Below, piece after piece: positions 15,443 through 23,104 of a DNA stretch of 64,000 nucleotides. The translations under genes and the position numbers were made by a program. Source of the stretch: Pseudonocardia cypriaca (lineage in GTDB: Bacteria; Actinomycetota; Actinomycetes; Mycobacteriales; Pseudonocardiaceae); NCBI RefSeq assembly GCF_006717045.1, contig NZ_VFPH01000002.1, forward strand, positions 1,302,001 to 1,366,000, read 5' to 3'. Under the pieces are notes generated by a model, which had not been told where the DNA came from, made no database searches, and worked only from the letters and a program-made list of their open reading frames with translations. Numbering within the stretch: position 1 is the first letter of the stretch; every line of letters starts with the position of its first letter.

Positions 15443-16752
15443 ACCGACGGCCCGGCCGGACTCGCGTCGGTCGGACATGGTGCGGCTCGACACTCCCATG
15501 GCCACCCTCGTTCACCTCCACCCCTCGTCAACGACCAGTACCCGGCGGCCCTGAAGCCCAGCTCGCTCGATCCGGTGTAGATCCCGATCCCGTTGGGCAC
15601 CGAACGCGGCGACGGGTCGGACGGATCGTTGACGATCACTGCGGCGGTCGCGCCTGGATCGCGGAAGACGAGCGTCGACGAGCCGCCGCCGTCGAGGTTG
15701 ACCGCGGCCTCGACCCCCAGCTCGCGCACCAGCTTCCCGAGCTCGTTCAGGGTGGCGCCGACGCTGTCGGACTGGCGGCCGTCGAGGGTCAGGAGCCACA
15801 GGTGGCGACCGTTGCCGCTGATCCCGGCCACGCTGCGGGGCGCGCGCTCCCGGTCGTCGAGGCCCGGCACCGGCGTGCCCCCGCGCATGATCGGGCTGCC
15901 GCCGACGGCGAGCTCGGGCGCGTGCCCGCTCTCCGGGACGAGCGCGTACTCGACGTCGACCCGGTCCCCCACCTGCAGCGACCGCACCGCGGCCGCCCCT
16001 TCGTCCCGCCCCGTGAGCGCCAGCTCGCCGTCGGGGATCCGGCCGGCGCCCGGCGGCCCGGCGCGCACGACGGTGCCGTCGCGCACCAGCACCTCGGCCT
16101 GTTCCGCCGCGCACGGCGCGTCGCGGTCGACATCGGTGCCGCAGAGCGTGCGGGCCCGGTCCACGTCGCCCCATTCGGGTGTGAAGATGCCGATGCCTCC
16201 GACCGGCACGGCGTACTGGTTGAGCGCGACGACCGGGTGCGTTCCGGACGGTCCGCTCGCGCTCGCCTCCAGGCGCAGGCGGTCGATGCGGGCCACCCCG
16301 TCGGTCCCGACGCTGAACACGGAGTCGATCTCGGCGCTGGGCACGACCGGCCCCATCCGGCGCCCCGGCGGCACCGCGGCCTTCAGCGGCCGACCGTCGG
16401 CCACGGCAGGGCCGGCGGGAGCGTTGGTGCGGCCGATGTCGAAGAAGTCGCCGTTGATCGCCGCCACGGCGCCGGAGCGGTTCGCCATGTCCGCCACGGG
16501 GCTGCGGGCGGCGACCGCCCCTGGCGTGATCAGGTCGGCGTGCACCGCGGGATCGGCGAGGTCGACCTCGACGACGTCACCGAGCACCTGGCCGGCGGCC
16601 GCGGTCGTGCTGAGCGCGCGGTGCGTGACACCGGGGGCGAGCTGGGTCCGCGGCCCGAGCTCGGCGAGGGCCCGCTCGGCGCCGCGCTCGGGCGGCGGCT
16701 CACCGACACCGGTGCTGAACGTCAGCACCGCGGCGAGAACCGCAGCCATCAC
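15439..16752 (-). CDS. Secreted phosphodiester glycosidase (NAGPA/DUF2233) family protein
   Basis: A 437-residue exported protein. The start (GTG 16752 or ATG 16749) leads into a signal peptide AVLAAVLTFSTG. The NAGPA domain spans about 90-405: NGDFFDIGRTNAPAGPAV, then VGGSPIMRGG, AGISGNGRHLWLLTLDG and the conserved EAAVNLDGGGSSTLVF, ending PNGIGIYTG. Relatives hydrolyse phosphodiester glycosides or act in wall-polymer turnover. The ~30 residues after GYWSLTRGGG look non-conserved and overlap the possible extended start of the next gene. Confidence 0.85.
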   Translation of the reverse strand: MMAAVLAAVLTFSTGVGEPPPERGAERALAELGPRTQLAPGVTHRALSTTAAAGQVLGDVVEVDLADPAVHADLITPGAVAARSPVADMANRSGAVAAINGDFFDIGRTNAPAGPAVADGRPLKAAVPPGRRMGPVVPSAEIDSVFSVGTDGVARIDRLRLEASASGPSGTHPVVALNQYAVPVGGIGIFTPEWGDVDRARTLCGTDVDRDAPCAAEQAEVLVRDGTVVRAGPPGAGRIPDGELALTGRDEGAAAVRSLQVGDRVDVEYALVPESGHAPELAVGGSPIMRGGTPVPGLDDRERAPRSVAGISGNGRHLWLLTLDGRQSDSVGATLNELGKLVRELGVEAAVNLDGGGSSTLVFRDPGATAAVIVNDPSDPSPRSVPNGIGIYTGSSELGFRAAGYWSLTRGGGERGWPWECRAAPCPTDASPAGPSV

Positions 16753-16918
16753 CGCAGGTCACCCCCCAAACGACGCCCGTCGAGACCGTTCGGATGGGAT
16801 CACGGAGCGCGGGCGGGAGCCACCGCCTCGCGGCAGGGTTCACCCTCAGGGGTCCCGCACGGCATCCGATCCGGTGAGCAGCCGGTTTCACTCCCGGTTC
16901 CGGCGGGTAGCACCGATC

Positions 16919-17293
16919 ATGAACGTAATCCGGGCGTTCATCCTGGGTGCCACGGTCGCGATGCTCGCGGGGTGTGCCGCGACGGAGCGCCCCGACGTCG
17001 AGCGGGTGGCCGAGGACTTCGCCTCGGGAGATCCCCCCGCCCGCTGCGCCCTGCTCGCGCCGGCGGCCCTCGCCGCGGTGGAACGCGAAGGCCCCTGCCT
17101 CGCGGAGGTTGCGGCGGCAGCACCCCCGGGCGGAGAGGTGCTGCAGAGCTCGGTGTGGGGCGACGAGGCCCAGGTCCGGCTGTCGGACGACACGCTGTTC
17201 CTCACCCGCACCAGTGCCGGCTGGAAGGTCGTCGCCGCGGGCTGCACCGCCAACGGCGAACTGCCCTACGTGTGCCGCTTGGAGGGGCCATGA
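16919..17293 (+). CDS. Small lipoprotein
   Basis: A 124-residue predicted lipoprotein with lipobox MLAGC (Cys19) after a short signal peptide MNVIRAFILGATVA. The mature part has four cysteines after the lipid Cys (RCALL, GPCLAE, AGCTAN, YVCRL), possibly two disulfides, and no named domain. The fold size is like other actinobacterial lipoproteins of unknown function that precede small membrane proteins. Its TGA overlaps the ATG of the next gene (ATGA), so the two are coupled. Confidence 0.8.
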   Translation: MNVIRAFILGATVAMLAGCAATERPDVERVAEDFASGDPPARCALLAPAALAAVEREGPCLAEVAAAAPPGGEVLQSSVWGDEAQVRLSDDTLFLTRTSAGWKVVAAGCTANGELPYVCRLEGP

Positions 17294-17382
17294 ATTCCGT
17301 GCGCGCGCTGTTCGTCGCCTACCTGGCCGTGATCGGGGTCGGGCTGGCCTACTTCACGTTGCTCGGGCTGCTGGGGAGGTGA
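17290..17382 (+). CDS. 30-residue single-helix membrane peptide
   Basis: The peptide begins MNSVRALFVAYLAVIG and consists almost entirely of one membrane helix with a positive N-terminus and a final Arg. Its ATG overlaps the lipoprotein stop (ATGA), with GGAGGGG just upstream, and its stop lies five bases before the DUF6766 gene start. The tight sandwich between two genes supports it being real even though it is short. A role as a small subunit of a membrane complex with the DUF6766 protein is an inference. Confidence 0.65.
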   Translation: MNSVRALFVAYLAVIGVGLAYFTLLGLLGR

Positions 17383-17387
17383 GCGGC

Positions 17388-18062
17388 ATGCGGCGAGTCC
17401 TGCGCGACAACGGCATCGGCCTGGTGTTCGGCGGCCTGTTCCTGCTCATGCTCCTCGGGCAGGCGGTGTCCGGGCAGGCGCAGTACAACGACCAGCAGGT
17501 CGCATACGGCGCCGAGCCCGTGTCGTTCCTCCAGTACGTGACGTCCTCGACGTTCGCGGTGGACGTCGTGGAGAACTGGCAGTCGGAGTACCTGCAGTTC
17601 TTCCTCTACATCTTCCTCACCGTCTGGCTGGTGCAGCGCGGTTCCCCCGAGTCGAAGGACATCGAGAAGGTGGGGACCGAGAGCGACGAGGACCAGAAGG
17701 TGGGCGAGCACGCCAGGGACGACTCCCCGGCGTGGGCGCGGTTGACGGACTGGCGCGGCGGGCTCTTCTCCCGATCCCTCGGGATCGTGATGGGCACGAT
17801 CTTCGTGTTGTCCTGGCTGGCGCAGTCGGTCGCCGGCTGGGCGGCCTACAACTCCGAGCAGCTCGGCAACCGGGAGGACCCGGTCACGTGGCTCGGTTAT
17901 CTCGGCGAGCCCGACTTCTGGAACCGCACCCTCCAGAACTGGCAGTCGGAGATGCTGGCGGTGGGCTCCATGGCCGTGCTCGGCGTGTACCTGCGCCAGC
18001 GCGGCTCGCCCGAGTCGAAGCCGGTCGGCGCCGCACACGCGGACACGGGCGAAACGGGCTGA
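17388..18062 (+). CDS. DUF6766 family membrane protein
   Basis: This 224-residue protein has four membrane helices arranged as a tandem duplication: helix pair 1 around residues 10-85 and pair 2 around 128-205. Both halves contain the same signature, ENWQSEYLQFFLYIF and QNWQSEMLAVGSMAV, and each ends in RGSPESK. An acidic cytoplasmic loop (ESDEDQKVGEHARDD) joins them. Function is unknown. Ribosome site GGGGAGGTGAG precedes the ATG. It shares an operon with the 30-residue peptide and lipoprotein. It converges on the ridA-like gene with no gap. Confidence 0.85.
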   Translation: MRRVLRDNGIGLVFGGLFLLMLLGQAVSGQAQYNDQQVAYGAEPVSFLQYVTSSTFAVDVVENWQSEYLQFFLYIFLTVWLVQRGSPESKDIEKVGTESDEDQKVGEHARDDSPAWARLTDWRGGLFSRSLGIVMGTIFVLSWLAQSVAGWAAYNSEQLGNREDPVTWLGYLGEPDFWNRTLQNWQSEMLAVGSMAVLGVYLRQRGSPESKPVGAAHADTGETG

Positions 18063-18476
18063 TCAGGCGACGGGCGGGAGCGCCGCGGTCAGCTCGAGCT
18101 CCACGAGCTGGTCCGGGAACCCGAGCGCGGCCACCCCGAGCAGCGTGCTGGCGCTGGTGAACGCAGCGCCGATCGACGACTCCGCGAAGCGGTGCCACGC
18201 CCGGGCGGCCGCCGCCTGGTCACCCACCACGTAGACGACCGACCGCACCACGTCCTCCGGGCGCGCCCCGGCGATCGCGAGCGCCTTCTGCGTGTGCTCG
18301 ACGGTGACGTCGACCTGTCGGTCGAGGTCGTCGACACCCACGACCTGCGTCCCGGTCTCGTCCATCGGCATCTGACCGGCGAGGAAGGCGAGCCGGCCGG
18401 GGTTCGCGATCGTCACGTGGTGGTAGCCCGAGGTGGGGTGCAGGTTGCCGCTGCGTCGCTCGATCACGCCGTCCAC
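18063..18476 (-). CDS. RidA family (YjgF/YER057c/UK114) protein
   Basis: A 137-residue protein of the RidA family, trimeric deaminases of reactive enamine/imine intermediates. GYHHVTIANPGRLAFLAGQMP is the N-terminal signature, and VVRSVVYVVGD plus LVELELTAALPP form the core strands. The catalytic Arg of true RidA (in R-x-C/V near residue 105) is not evident here, since the C-terminal signature reads ELELTAAL without the IE..A form, so it may belong to a non-deaminating Rid subgroup. It ends exactly where the DUF6766 gene ends. Confidence 0.8.
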   Translation of the reverse strand: MDGVIERRSGNLHPTSGYHHVTIANPGRLAFLAGQMPMDETGTQVVGVDDLDRQVDVTVEHTQKALAIAGARPEDVVRSVVYVVGDQAAAARAWHRFAESSIGAAFTSASTLLGVAALGFPDQLVELELTAALPPVA

Positions 18477-18513
18477 GATTCCAGCGTGGTCAACGGGATT
18501 GACGGGCGACGGG

Positions 18514-18762
18514 TCAGCCGGCCTGGTTGACGTCGATCACCCTGGGCGGCTCCGGCGCGGAGCTCGGCGGGTCGACGGGGCGGACCACGGCCTCGACGCC
18601 CGAGGTGAGCGGCGGCATCTGCCCAGCGGCCCCCGCCGCCTGGATGACGCCGACGCCCGCCGTGAAGAGGACGACGACCGCGAACCACAGCGCTCCCCAC
18701 GCCAGGGTGTGCGGTCGCAGGAGTCCGGACACCCCGGATCCCGGTGGACCGGCTGCGGTCAT
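18514..18762 (-). CDS. Small one-helix membrane protein
   Basis: An 82-residue protein starting MTAAGPPGSGVSGLLRP, with one membrane helix (ALWFAVVVLFTAGVGVIQAA, residues 29-48) and a Pro-rich outward tail. A good ribosome site (GGGGGAAGGA) precedes the ATG. The longer in-frame extension on this strand is the antisense image of the membrane protein at 19548-20597 and was rejected. No family is recognised. It is on the same strand as the envelope gene set upstream, 212 bp away, and may be its last member. Confidence 0.65.
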   Translation of the reverse strand: MTAAGPPGSGVSGLLRPHTLAWGALWFAVVVLFTAGVGVIQAAGAAGQMPPLTSGVEAVVRPVDPPSSAPEPPRVIDVNQAG

Positions 18763-18974
18763 GTCGTCGTCCTTCCCCCGACCCTGCCGGGCGCCTCGTC
18801 GGCGGCCGGCACGGGGACGGGCGCGAGCCCCACTCGTGATCCGTCCCCCTTGATCTGCCATCGCCCGATCAGGGGGCGCCATTACGAACGGCATCGTCCT
18901 GGCGGGCGGATTCACTCGGTCGGCCGCAGAGCCGTCACCCGACCCAGGGATGCGGGCCGTCGGGGGCCGGCCCG

Positions 18975-19547
18975 CTACGGCGTCCGAACCGGTTGCCGCC
19001 CGCCTCCGACGACGGCCACCGCGAGCAACCCGACGATCACGAACAGCGGGACGGTGCTGATCAACCAGCTCAGTCCGAGCGGCGGGCCGGGCTGCTCCAG
19101 CACCGGGACCGTCATCGTGGCGGTCGCGGGCCCCTGATCGCCGTCCAGCCCCAACGTGAAGGTCCAGTCGCCGGGCTCCTCCAGTGCGAACACGTCGAGG
19201 CCCCACACGTCGGGCTGCCTCGGGTGGCGGGGCAGCCCCTGGAGGCCGGGCGGTCGGCGCGCGTTGATCTCCTCGCCGCTGGGCGATGCGACGACGAGCG
19301 TTCCGGTGAAGCGGTCGATGCCCCCGGTCGGCTCGAACGTGAAGTCCAGCGACTGCTGCGCGCGCACCGGCCACGTGCTGAACCCGACCGTCAGCTCGTA
19401 GGGCCCGACGGCGAGAACTTCCTGGTGCACGATCTCCACCGGCGTGTAGTCCTGTGCCGTGGCGGTCTGGGCGGTGGCGGCCTGCGCCGGAGCGGCGAAC
19501 CCGAGCAACAGGCCGAGGGTGACGAGGCCGGCTGCAAGGCGCCGCAC
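18975..19547 (-). CDS. Secreted protein with C-terminal membrane anchor (envelope set, last gene)
   Basis: A 190-residue exported protein: signal peptide MRRLAAGLVTLGLLLGFAAPAQA, a beta-rich domain (about 30-150; VGPYELTVGFSTWPVRAQQSLDF-type strands), then a C-terminal membrane helix (about 158-180) and a short basic tail. The domain resembles the immunoglobulin-like YtkA/CopC class by strand pattern only. The GTG start follows the stop of the membrane-protein gene directly, with zero bases between, so it is part of the four-gene operon. The function is unknown. Confidence 0.75.
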   Translation of the reverse strand: MRRLAAGLVTLGLLLGFAAPAQAATAQTATAQDYTPVEIVHQEVLAVGPYELTVGFSTWPVRAQQSLDFTFEPTGGIDRFTGTLVVASPSGEEINARRPPGLQGLPRHPRQPDVWGLDVFALEEPGDWTFTLGLDGDQGPATATMTVPVLEQPGPPLGLSWLISTVPLFVIVGLLAVAVVGGGRQPVRTP

Positions 19548-20597
19548 TCAGACCACCTCCCGCGTCCGCGCCGGCACGAGCAGCCGGAGCGCTCCCCCGA
19601 GCCGGTCCCCGACCGACGCGCCCACCGCGCCGAGCAGCGCCCCGGCCGCGATCGTTGCCGCGGCCTGCAGCGGCGGCTGGAGCGCGACGCCGAGCAGGGC
19701 TGCCTGCAACGGGAACGTGGCGGCGAGCGCCGCACCGCCCAGCGCACCGCCGAGCACGGACGTGCGTGCCCGCCGGGCGAGCGCCAGACCCGCCACGCCG
19801 AGCAGGAGCGTCGCGGGCATGAGCAGCGACATGCGCGGCAACCCGTTGGCGTAGTCCCGCAGCGGCAGGCCCTCGGACGCCGCGTACACGCGGGTGGCCC
19901 ACGGGCTGAACAGGGCGAGCACCACCTGCGCCGCGAGCAGCGTCGTGGCCGTTGCGACCACGGCGCGCAGGCCGCGCGTGAACGAGGCCACGCAGGCCAG
20001 CGCCGCCATCGACAGCAGCGACACCGTCACCGTGCGCTCGTCGACGACGCTCCCGTCCGGGAGGGCGACCAGCACCACCATCGAGAAGCCCAGCAGGACC
20101 GCCACGCTCGCGACCAGCGCCGGACCGGCCCAGCGCTGCCCAGCAGCCGCGGCGCACGTGATCACGGATCCGAGCATCGCGAGCATCACCGAGGTCAGCA
20201 GGCCGACGTGCGGGGGCGATGCGATCACGGCGTCGAACCCGTACAGGCCGTGCCACCACTCGTCCCACAGCCCGTAGAGCAGGAAGAGCGCCGACCCGAC
20301 CCCGGACACGAGGTAGCCGACCGGAGCCTGGAACACGCCGAACACCGCCACCCGGCGGCCGCCGACGGCGGTGTCGACCGTGCGGCCGGAGCGCGTCGCG
20401 CCCGTGGCGGCGAGCACGACGGCGAGGCTCACCAGCCCGGAGACCGCCGAACCCGCGTAGATGAACAGGTGCGGCAGCGTGTAGAAGGTGTCCGGCCCGA
20501 CGTCGTTGTGCCATTGCAGGTCCCACGAGAGGCCGACCAGCGTCGATGCCGATCCGATCAGCAGGATCCACGCAGGGACCCACGGTTTGTCGATCAT
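19548..20597 (-). CDS. Polytopic membrane protein of envelope set
   Basis: This 349-residue protein starts MIDKPWVPAWILLIGS and has about nine membrane helices. Conserved-looking outward residues include WDLQWHNDVGPDTFYTLPH near helix 1/2 and LYGLWDEWWHGLYGFDAVI with adjacent PPHVGLL, giving several His/Trp/Asp near the membrane surface, compatible with metal coordination. The ATG overlaps the stop of the preceding gene (ATGA, 20594-20597). Homologues seem confined to similar gene sets; no characterised family is recognised. A transporter or enzyme working with the exported His-rich partners is an inference. Confidence 0.75.
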   Translation of the reverse strand: MIDKPWVPAWILLIGSASTLVGLSWDLQWHNDVGPDTFYTLPHLFIYAGSAVSGLVSLAVVLAATGATRSGRTVDTAVGGRRVAVFGVFQAPVGYLVSGVGSALFLLYGLWDEWWHGLYGFDAVIASPPHVGLLTSVMLAMLGSVITCAAAAGQRWAGPALVASVAVLLGFSMVVLVALPDGSVVDERTVTVSLLSMAALACVASFTRGLRAVVATATTLLAAQVVLALFSPWATRVYAASEGLPLRDYANGLPRMSLLMPATLLLGVAGLALARRARTSVLGGALGGAALAATFPLQAALLGVALQPPLQAAATIAAGALLGAVGASVGDRLGGALRLLVPARTREVV

Positions 20598-21001
20598 GAC
20601 TCTCTTCCTCTCGGAGCGATGAGAACGGGGAGGACGACGTCCTCGGTGCCGCCGGGGCCGTGGACGGTGACCGCCACGTCCCAGCGGCCGGCCATGAAGA
20701 ACTCGACGCCTGCGGCCCGGTACCGGCCGGGCGCTGCGGGCGCGGCGGTCACGGGCGCGACCGCGTGCCCCATCTCGGCCATCGTCGGGGCGACGACCAC
20801 CCGCTCGACGGCGCCGGTCACGTCCACGGTGACGTCCCGCGCGCCGACGCTCGGCGACCCGACCACCAGGCGGACCTGGTGCGCCCCGGCCTGCCCGGCC
20901 ACGTCGACCGGCTCGAGCGGGCGGGGCCAGAACAGCAGCGCGAGCGCGGCGACGGCCGCGAGCGCCGAGATCGCCACGGCCCACCGGCCGCGGACGGTCA
21001 C
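20594..21001 (-). CDS. Exported FixH/YtkA-like domain protein
   Basis: A 135-residue protein with an N-terminal membrane anchor (AVAISALAAVAALALLFW, residues 8-25) and one extracytoplasmic beta-sandwich domain. The signature APTMAEMGHAV, then PGRYRAAGVEFFMAGRWDV, is that of YtkA/FixH-like domains, where Met/His residues bind copper in related periplasmic chaperones. The GTG start overlaps the previous stop (GTGA, 20998-21001) and the TGA overlaps the next ATG, so it lies within a tight operon. Copper handling is inferred from family, not shown. Confidence 0.75.
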   Translation of the reverse strand: MTVRGRWAVAISALAAVAALALLFWPRPLEPVDVAGQAGAHQVRLVVGSPSVGARDVTVDVTGAVERVVVAPTMAEMGHAVAPVTAAPAAPGRYRAAGVEFFMAGRWDVAVTVHGPGGTEDVVLPVLIAPRGRES

Positions 21002-22350
21002 GAGCCGTCCTCCGCTGCGGTCACGTCGACCTCGACCGGCACGGTGACCACCTGGTAGTCGCGCTCGACCTGGAACCAGACGCGGTGCCGCCCTGCGGTC
21101 GGGAACGTGTAGACGAACTCGACGCGGGGCCCACCCGTGGCCACCGTCTCGTCCGGCACCGCGGCCGTCGGGTCCGGCATGGCGTGCACGTGCCCGAGCG
21201 TGCCGTCGGGGCCGGTCGTGATCAGGTGCCCCGCCATGCCCAGCCACGGCTGCAGGTCCCGCACGGGCTGCCCGGCCGCGCCGAACTCGGCGGTGAGCAC
21301 CGACGGCTCCCCCGCGACGAGGGTCGACGCCGTGATCCGGGCGGTCATGCCGCCGGCGTCGTGGTCGCCCGGACCACCGGGAAGGGGTTCGGCGACCGGT
21401 GGGCCGGTGGCCCGGACCGTGGCGTCCGGCAGCTGCACTCCCCCACCCCGGCGCTCCAGCTCCGCGTGGACCCGGTGCTCGCCGCCGGAGGCCGGCCGGA
21501 ACCAGACCCGGAACTCGCCGGGCGCGACCCGCACCGGGTGCAGGTGCGCGAACTGCCCACCGGGCCCGATCACCACGAGGTGGACGAGCGCGTCGTGGTG
21601 CAGCACGAGGTCGTCGACGGGGCGTCCGGTGGCACCGTCGACCAACCGCAGGTCGAGCGGGGACCGCTCCCCTGCGGCGAGCGTCGCGTCGACCAGCAGG
21701 TTGACGTGCGGCCGGCCCGCATCGGGTGCGTCGATGCTGAGCGGGCGCCCGGTCACGGGGTCGATCTCCTGCTGCGGGGGAAGGCTGGAGGAGAGCAGGG
21801 CGGCGGTCGTCGCCACCACGACGGCCGCCGCAGCCCCGCCACCGAGCACGAGCGGTGGCCATGCCCGCCGCCCGAACGCCGCCCCGGCCAATGCCGCGAG
21901 CAGCAGCCCACCGGCGGTGGTGAAGCCTGCGGTCGTCGTCCACTCGGCCGCAGGCGGCACGTCGTCGGGCACCACGAAGGGGAACCGGGCCGTCTCCCGG
22001 CCGTCGTCGACCAGGAGCTCCCACGCGCCGACGCGGTCGACCTGCAGGTCGAGGCCCGCGGAGCCCCCACCGTCGGTCAGCCGCAGCTCGCGGGCGGTGG
22101 CGGGCCCGCCGTTCTGCGGCACGGCGCCGACCCGCAGCGTCCCGCCGCGGCTGCCGGCGTGGTTGACGACGTCGACGCGCAGGGGGCCCGGCACCGCGGC
22201 GACCCGGCGGATGATCACCGTCAGCTCCCGGTCGCCGAGGGACGCCGCGATCCGCAGGTCGGCGCCGACCACACCGCCGTGCGCGAGCGCCGGGGTGGCG
22301 CTGGTCAACATCACCGCCGCCACCACGAGCAGACCGCCGATCCATCTCAC
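20998..22350 (-). CDS. Secreted two-domain protein with His clusters (envelope set, first gene)
   Basis: From the GTG at 22350 the product is 450 residues with a textbook signal peptide (VRWIGGLLVVAAVM to TPALAHGG), cleaved to leave an N-terminal AHGG as in CopC-type proteins. An N-terminal domain (~25-130), a membrane segment (~140-190), then two exterior YtkA-like modules follow: FAHLHPVRVAPGEFRVWF and WLGMAGHLITTGPDGTLGHV with FVYTFPTAGRHRVWFQVERD. The His/Met pattern suggests copper or another soft metal. It heads the four-gene operon. A GTG at 22398 is an alternative start. Confidence 0.8.
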   Translation of the reverse strand: MRWIGGLLVVAAVMLTSATPALAHGGVVGADLRIAASLGDRELTVIIRRVAAVPGPLRVDVVNHAGSRGGTLRVGAVPQNGGPATARELRLTDGGGSAGLDLQVDRVGAWELLVDDGRETARFPFVVPDDVPPAAEWTTTAGFTTAGGLLLAALAGAAFGRRAWPPLVLGGGAAAAVVVATTAALLSSSLPPQQEIDPVTGRPLSIDAPDAGRPHVNLLVDATLAAGERSPLDLRLVDGATGRPVDDLVLHHDALVHLVVIGPGGQFAHLHPVRVAPGEFRVWFRPASGGEHRVHAELERRGGGVQLPDATVRATGPPVAEPLPGGPGDHDAGGMTARITASTLVAGEPSVLTAEFGAAGQPVRDLQPWLGMAGHLITTGPDGTLGHVHAMPDPTAAVPDETVATGGPRVEFVYTFPTAGRHRVWFQVERDYQVVTVPVEVDVTAAEDGS

Positions 22351-22456
22351 GGGGTACAGCCTGTGGCCGGTCCCCAAGCATCGACAGCGAGCCGGCACGC
22401 AGCCCCGGGACGGTCAGCCGCGCCTGCCGGGTGCGGCTACCCGCACCCGGATCGGG

Positions 22457-23104
22457 TCAGGCGTTCAGGTAGCGCAGGACGGCGAGGACCCGGCGGTGGT
22501 CGTCCGGGCTCGCCGTCAGGCCGAGCTTGGTGAAGATGCTCGTGCAGTGCTTCTCTACGGTCCGCTCGGCGATGTCGAGCCGGTCGGCGATGGCCTGGTT
22601 GGTCCGGCCCTCCGCCATCAGCGCGAGCACCGCCCGCTCGCGCTCGCTGAGCGCGTGCAGCGGGTCGTCGTCACCCGCCCGCCGCTGGACCAGCTGGTTG
22701 ATCACGATGGGGTCGAAGGCGGATCCGCCCGTGCCCACGCGCCGCACGGCCTCGGTGAACCCGGCGATGTCGGTGACGCGGTCCTTGAGCAGGTAGCCGA
22801 CCCCATTGGCGCCGCCGTCGAGCAGTTCGACGGTGTAGCTCACCCGCACGTACTGCGAGAGCACGAGAACCCCGGTGCCGGGGTAGCGCCTGCGGATCTC
22901 CCTGGCCGCGCGCAACCCCTCGTCGGTGCGGGTGGGCGGCAGCCGGATGTCCACGATCGCCACGTCCGGCCGGTGGCGACCGACGTCAGCGAGCAGCGCC
23001 GTGGCGTCCTCGACGCCCGAGAGCACCTCCAGGCCTGCCTCGGCGAGCAGCCGGACGAGCCCCTCGCGCAGCAGGACGTTGTCCTCGGCGAGCACTACGC
23101 GCAC
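22457..23104 (-). CDS. NarL/LuxR-family response regulator
   Basis: A 215-residue regulator with a receiver domain (1-120; acidic VVLAEDN, phospho-acceptor Asp in VAIVDIRLPPT, Lys in YLLKDRV) and a LuxR-type helix-turn-helix (150-210; LSERERAVLALMAEGRTNQA). The start is GTG at 23104, overlapping the histidine kinase stop by 10 bases. With the kinase it forms a two-component system. It lies upstream of, and in the same direction as, the envelope operon (106-bp gap), so that operon is a plausible target. Confidence 0.93.
   Translation of the reverse strand: MRVVLAEDNVLLREGLVRLLAEAGLEVLSGVEDATALLADVGRHRPDVAIVDIRLPPTRTDEGLRAAREIRRRYPGTGVLVLSQYVRVSYTVELLDGGANGVGYLLKDRVTDIAGFTEAVRRVGTGGSAFDPIVINQLVQRRAGDDDPLHALSERERAVLALMAEGRTNQAIADRLDIAERTVEKHCTSIFTKLGLTASPDDHRRVLAVLRYLNA

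Noticed and set aside
18514..20583. Extended 689-codon frame containing the 82-residue membrane protein
   Set aside because: Everything before MTAAGPPGSG is a shadow of the nine-helix membrane protein gene. The small gene has its own ribosome site.
22351..22398. Longer start (GTG 22398) for the first envelope gene
   Set aside because: The extra 16 residues would place charged Cys-rich sequence before an otherwise ideal signal peptide, and the ribosome site is poor for both starts.
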